Source: Arcticibacterium sp051269965 (GTDB lineage: Bacteria > Bacteroidota > Bacteroidia > Cytophagales > Spirosomataceae). From it: a DNA stretch of 6,378 bases. Positions 4,952 to 6,378 of this stretch are shown here, one piece after another; position 1 is the first letter of the stretch; the number at the start of each line of letters is the position of its first letter. The position numbers and the translations under genes are program-made. A model generated the notes under the pieces. The model had not been told where the DNA came from. It did not search any database and saw only the letters and a list, made by a program, of their open reading frames with translations. Location of the stretch: contig JBNMFK010000233.1 of the NCBI GenBank assembly GCA_051269965.1, positions 1-6,378 on the forward strand, written 5' to 3'.

Positions 4952-5040
4952 TGTAGCTTATATGCAATGGTTAAGTCTAAAATGTAGGCCTGCACCTTTG
5001 GTTAATATAGCTTATAATGGTTAAGCTTACATTCTAGGCC
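4939..5040. repeat. Degenerate tandem duplication at the carA / methyltransferase junction
   Basis: Copy 1 (4939-4990) and copy 2 (4993-5040) align at 41 of 48 positions, with one four-base gap (an extra ATGC-type insertion near 4961-4965 in copy 1). The repeat period is 54 bases, and copy 2 begins where the 54-base unit of copy 1 ends. Both begin CACCTT and contain GGTTAAT, TAGCTTAT and AATGGTTAAG, ending in TAGGCC. Copy 1 contains the last codons and stop of carA. Copy 2 contains the last 12 codons and stop of the minus-strand methyltransferase. Read on the minus strand with the four extra bases removed, copy 1 spells GLHFRLNHYKLH-stop, against GLECKLNHYKLY-stop in the intact gene. It is therefore a decayed duplicate of that gene end. 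Confidence 0.8.
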
Positions 5041-6123
5041 CCCATTAAACATTTGGTGTTTAGATTCTGGCTTTAGGCCAAAGAATTTTAGGGCGTCGAG
5101 GTTGGAGCTTATAATCCAAGCTTCGCAATTGCTATAATTTTGCTTTAACTGGTCGCCTATTTTTTTGTAGAAGCTATTTATTTCGTCTATTTCTAACCTT
5201 TCTCCATAGGGTGGATTGAAGAATAAATACCCCTGTTCGCCTATTTTAGAGGAGTGGAAGAAGTCTTCACGTTGAATATCAATATACTGTTGAACATTTA
5301 TTTCTTCTGAGTTTTTAGCAATATATTCTAGATTTTCGGTTAAAAGGTCACGACAGAAAATGTTAACCTTGTTCGGTGATATTTGATTTTTCACCTCTTG
5401 ATGTATCTCTTTAAAGAGATCCCTGTTGAAATCAGACCAGCGTTGAAAGCCGAAACTTCGATTCAAACCAGGTGCAATATTATGTGCCAATAGTGCGGCT
5501 TCAATACCGAAAGTTCCTGACCCTGACATAGGATCATAAAAATCGTCTTGTTTGTTCCATCCAGATTTAAGAATAATACCAGCGGCGAGTACTTCATTTA
5601 GTGGGGCCTCATTAGAATTTATTCTGTAACCCCTTCTATTAAGGGAATCTCCAGAAGAGTTTAAAGAAATGGTACATGAGTCGTATTGGATATGAATATT
5701 GAACTGATAATCCGCATCAGATACATCTACGCTAGGACGCTTGCCAAACTTCTTTCGAAACCTATCAACCATAGCGTCTTTCGTTTTTAAAGCCACGTAT
5801 TGAGAATGAGTAAAAAGCGTACCACTAACTGTTGCTGTAATAGCAAAGGTGTCATTTACTCCAAATATTTCTTCCCACTGAACGGCGTATATTTGATTAT
5901 AGAGTTCAAATTCGTCGCTAGCTTTAAATTCAAATATGGGTACTAATATACTAATTGCTGTCCTTAGACAGAGGTTGGATTTTATCATGAGGGAATCTTC
6001 TCCTTCAAAAATTACTGCTCTTTTCCTTTTTTCAATGTTCAATCCTCCCAAGGCTTCTATTTCCGCAAAAAGCACATTTTCTAAACCTGCCAATGTCTTC
6101 GCAACCATTTGATAATTCTCCAT
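5002..6123 (-). CDS. THUMP-domain class I SAM-dependent RNA methyltransferase (RlmL/YpsC type)
   Basis: The 373-residue protein matches the family of the N-terminal half of E. coli RlmL, which makes N2-methylguanosine in 23S rRNA, and of B. subtilis YpsC. Residues 1 to about 155 are the N-terminal region plus THUMP RNA-binding domain, with the typical FTHSQYVALKTKDAMVDRFRKKF stretch (about 104-126) and RPSVDV. LNRRGYR (161-167) leads into the Rossmann-fold methyltransferase domain. There DPMSGSGTFGIEAALLA (197-213) is the SAM-binding motif I, and NPPYGER (303-309) is the catalytic motif IV typical of amino-group methylation of a base. The C-terminus FNGGLECKLNHYKLY is family-like. The exact target base cannot be read from the sequence; older annotations call this family an N6-adenine DNA methylase, which I think is wrong. 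It converges with carA (50 bases apart) and diverges from thrC. Start ATG is at 6121-6123. Confidence 0.92.
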   Translation of the reverse strand: MENYQMVAKTLAGLENVLFAEIEALGGLNIEKRKRAVIFEGEDSLMIKSNLCLRTAISILVPIFEFKASDEFELYNQIYAVQWEEIFGVNDTFAITATVSGTLFTHSQYVALKTKDAMVDRFRKKFGKRPSVDVSDADYQFNIHIQYDSCTISLNSSGDSLNRRGYRINSNEAPLNEVLAAGIILKSGWNKQDDFYDPMSGSGTFGIEAALLAHNIAPGLNRSFGFQRWSDFNRDLFKEIHQEVKNQISPNKVNIFCRDLLTENLEYIAKNSEEINVQQYIDIQREDFFHSSKIGEQGYLFFNPPYGERLEIDEINSFYKKIGDQLKQNYSNCEAWIISSNLDALKFFGLKPESKHQMFNGGLECKLNHYKLY

Positions 6124-6214
6124 GCTACAAAGCTAATTTTAAATATGTTCATTTTATTAATTTCGGTTAGTCTCTTGTTTTTATTTTTCCTAAAATTGCG
6201 TCTGTTCTATCCAA
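6124..6214. promoter_or_regulatory. Divergent promoter region, with a TAnnTTTG box for the methyltransferase
   Basis: This 91-base A/T-rich gap must carry the promoters for the methyltransferase (minus strand) and thrC (plus strand). On the minus strand TAGCTTTG, at 6135-6128, matches the Bacteroidota -7 consensus TAnnTTTG exactly and ends only 4 bases before the ATG. That would give a leaderless or nearly leaderless mRNA. No good TTTG box is seen about 20 bases upstream of it. On the + strand near matches are TAATTTCG (6158-6165) and TAAAATTG (6191-6198), also without a clear upstream box. No operator or riboswitch is recognised. Confidence 0.35.
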
Positions 6215-6378
6215 ATGAGTACATCAATGAAGTTATACAGCACTAATTATACTAGTCCATCGGTAGGTATTGAAGAGGCTATTTTTCAAGGCTTACCTCC
6301 TGATAACGGACTTTATTTACCCGATGAAATTCCAGTATTATCAAAAAACTTTTGGGAAAATTGTGATAAACTAAGCTT
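6215..6378 (+). CDS. thrC: Threonine synthase, N-terminal fragment (cut by window end)
   Basis: The open frame from ATG 6215 runs to the window end as 54 codons without a stop. The residues MKLYSTNYTSPSVGIEEAIFQGLPPDNGLYLPDEIP match the start of threonine synthase, the PLP enzyme that converts O-phosphohomoserine to threonine. Family members begin MKYYST or MKLY, then have a conserved EA...GL..D.GLY.P segment of the N-terminal domain. The PLP lysine and the rest of the enzyme lie beyond the window. The in-frame ATG at 6227 would give exactly the MKLYST start seen in homologues, so it is a real alternative to the ATG at 6215. The gene is divergent from the methyltransferase. Identification rests on only the first 50 residues but is fairly distinctive. 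Confidence 0.85.
   Translation, partial: MSTSMKLYSTNYTSPSVGIEEAIFQGLPPDNGLYLPDEIPVLSKNFWENCDKLS

Noticed and set aside
4952..5001. Shared bidirectional terminator between carA and the methyltransferase
   Set aside because: The gap contains only TGTAGGCCTGCA, a dyad with no loop, and no T-run. The sequence is better explained as a tandem duplication.
4946..5040. tRNA-like sequence: TAGCTTA..AATGGTTAAG resembles a D-arm
   Set aside because: No T-arm consensus (GTTCGAATC type), no paired acceptor stem and no anticodon arm. The second copy codes for the conserved end of the methyltransferase, which explains it.
1..6378. A novel multi-gene system, mobile element, CRISPR array or phage remnant
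   Set aside because: Every coding region longer than about 35 codons on a plausible strand is a recognisable housekeeping gene. There are no integrase, transposase, terminal repeats or spacer-repeat patterns.

Overview
The window is a housekeeping segment of an AT-rich bacterial chromosome, most likely from the phylum Bacteroidota and probably from the Cytophagales or a neighbouring order. The protein sequences read like that phylum: a zinc-ligand-depleted L36, a cysteine-free S4 N-terminus, and an L17 with a long charged tail. Start codons have A/T-rich upstream sequence and no clear Shine-Dalgarno motif. The phylum call is from recognition of the sequences, not from a database search.

Positions 32-3627 hold one co-directional ribosomal and transcription block on the + strand: infA, rpmJ, rpsM, rpsK, rpsD, rpoA, rplQ. 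It is the classical alpha operon preceded by the translation initiation factor IF-1 and L36. The four spacers from rpsM to rplQ are 59 to 93 bases long and each contains inverted repeats. The rpsD-rpoA spacer has three palindromes in a row, and the rpoA-rplQ spacer can fold almost up to the start codon. A strong intrinsic-type terminator (3649-3677) closes the block.

Positions 3628-3847 form the upstream region of carA (3848-4951, +), the glutamine amidotransferase subunit of carbamoyl-phosphate synthase. A THUMP-domain RNA methyltransferase of the RlmL/YpsC type (5002-6123, -) converges on it. The two gene ends meet in a degenerate tandem duplication of about 54 bases (4939-5040). That duplication contains a decayed second copy of the methyltransferase C-terminus and a second copy of the carA stop codon. 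A short divergent promoter region (6124-6214) separates the methyltransferase from the start of thrC (threonine synthase), which is cut by the window end.

Most of the genes serve translation and transcription (ribosome assembly, initiation, RNA polymerase alpha, rRNA methylation). carA and thrC belong to pyrimidine/arginine and threonine synthesis. I see no mobile element, CRISPR array, tRNA, rRNA, defence gene or novel multi-gene system. The points worth a second look are the non-coding structures between the genes and the duplicated convergent junction.
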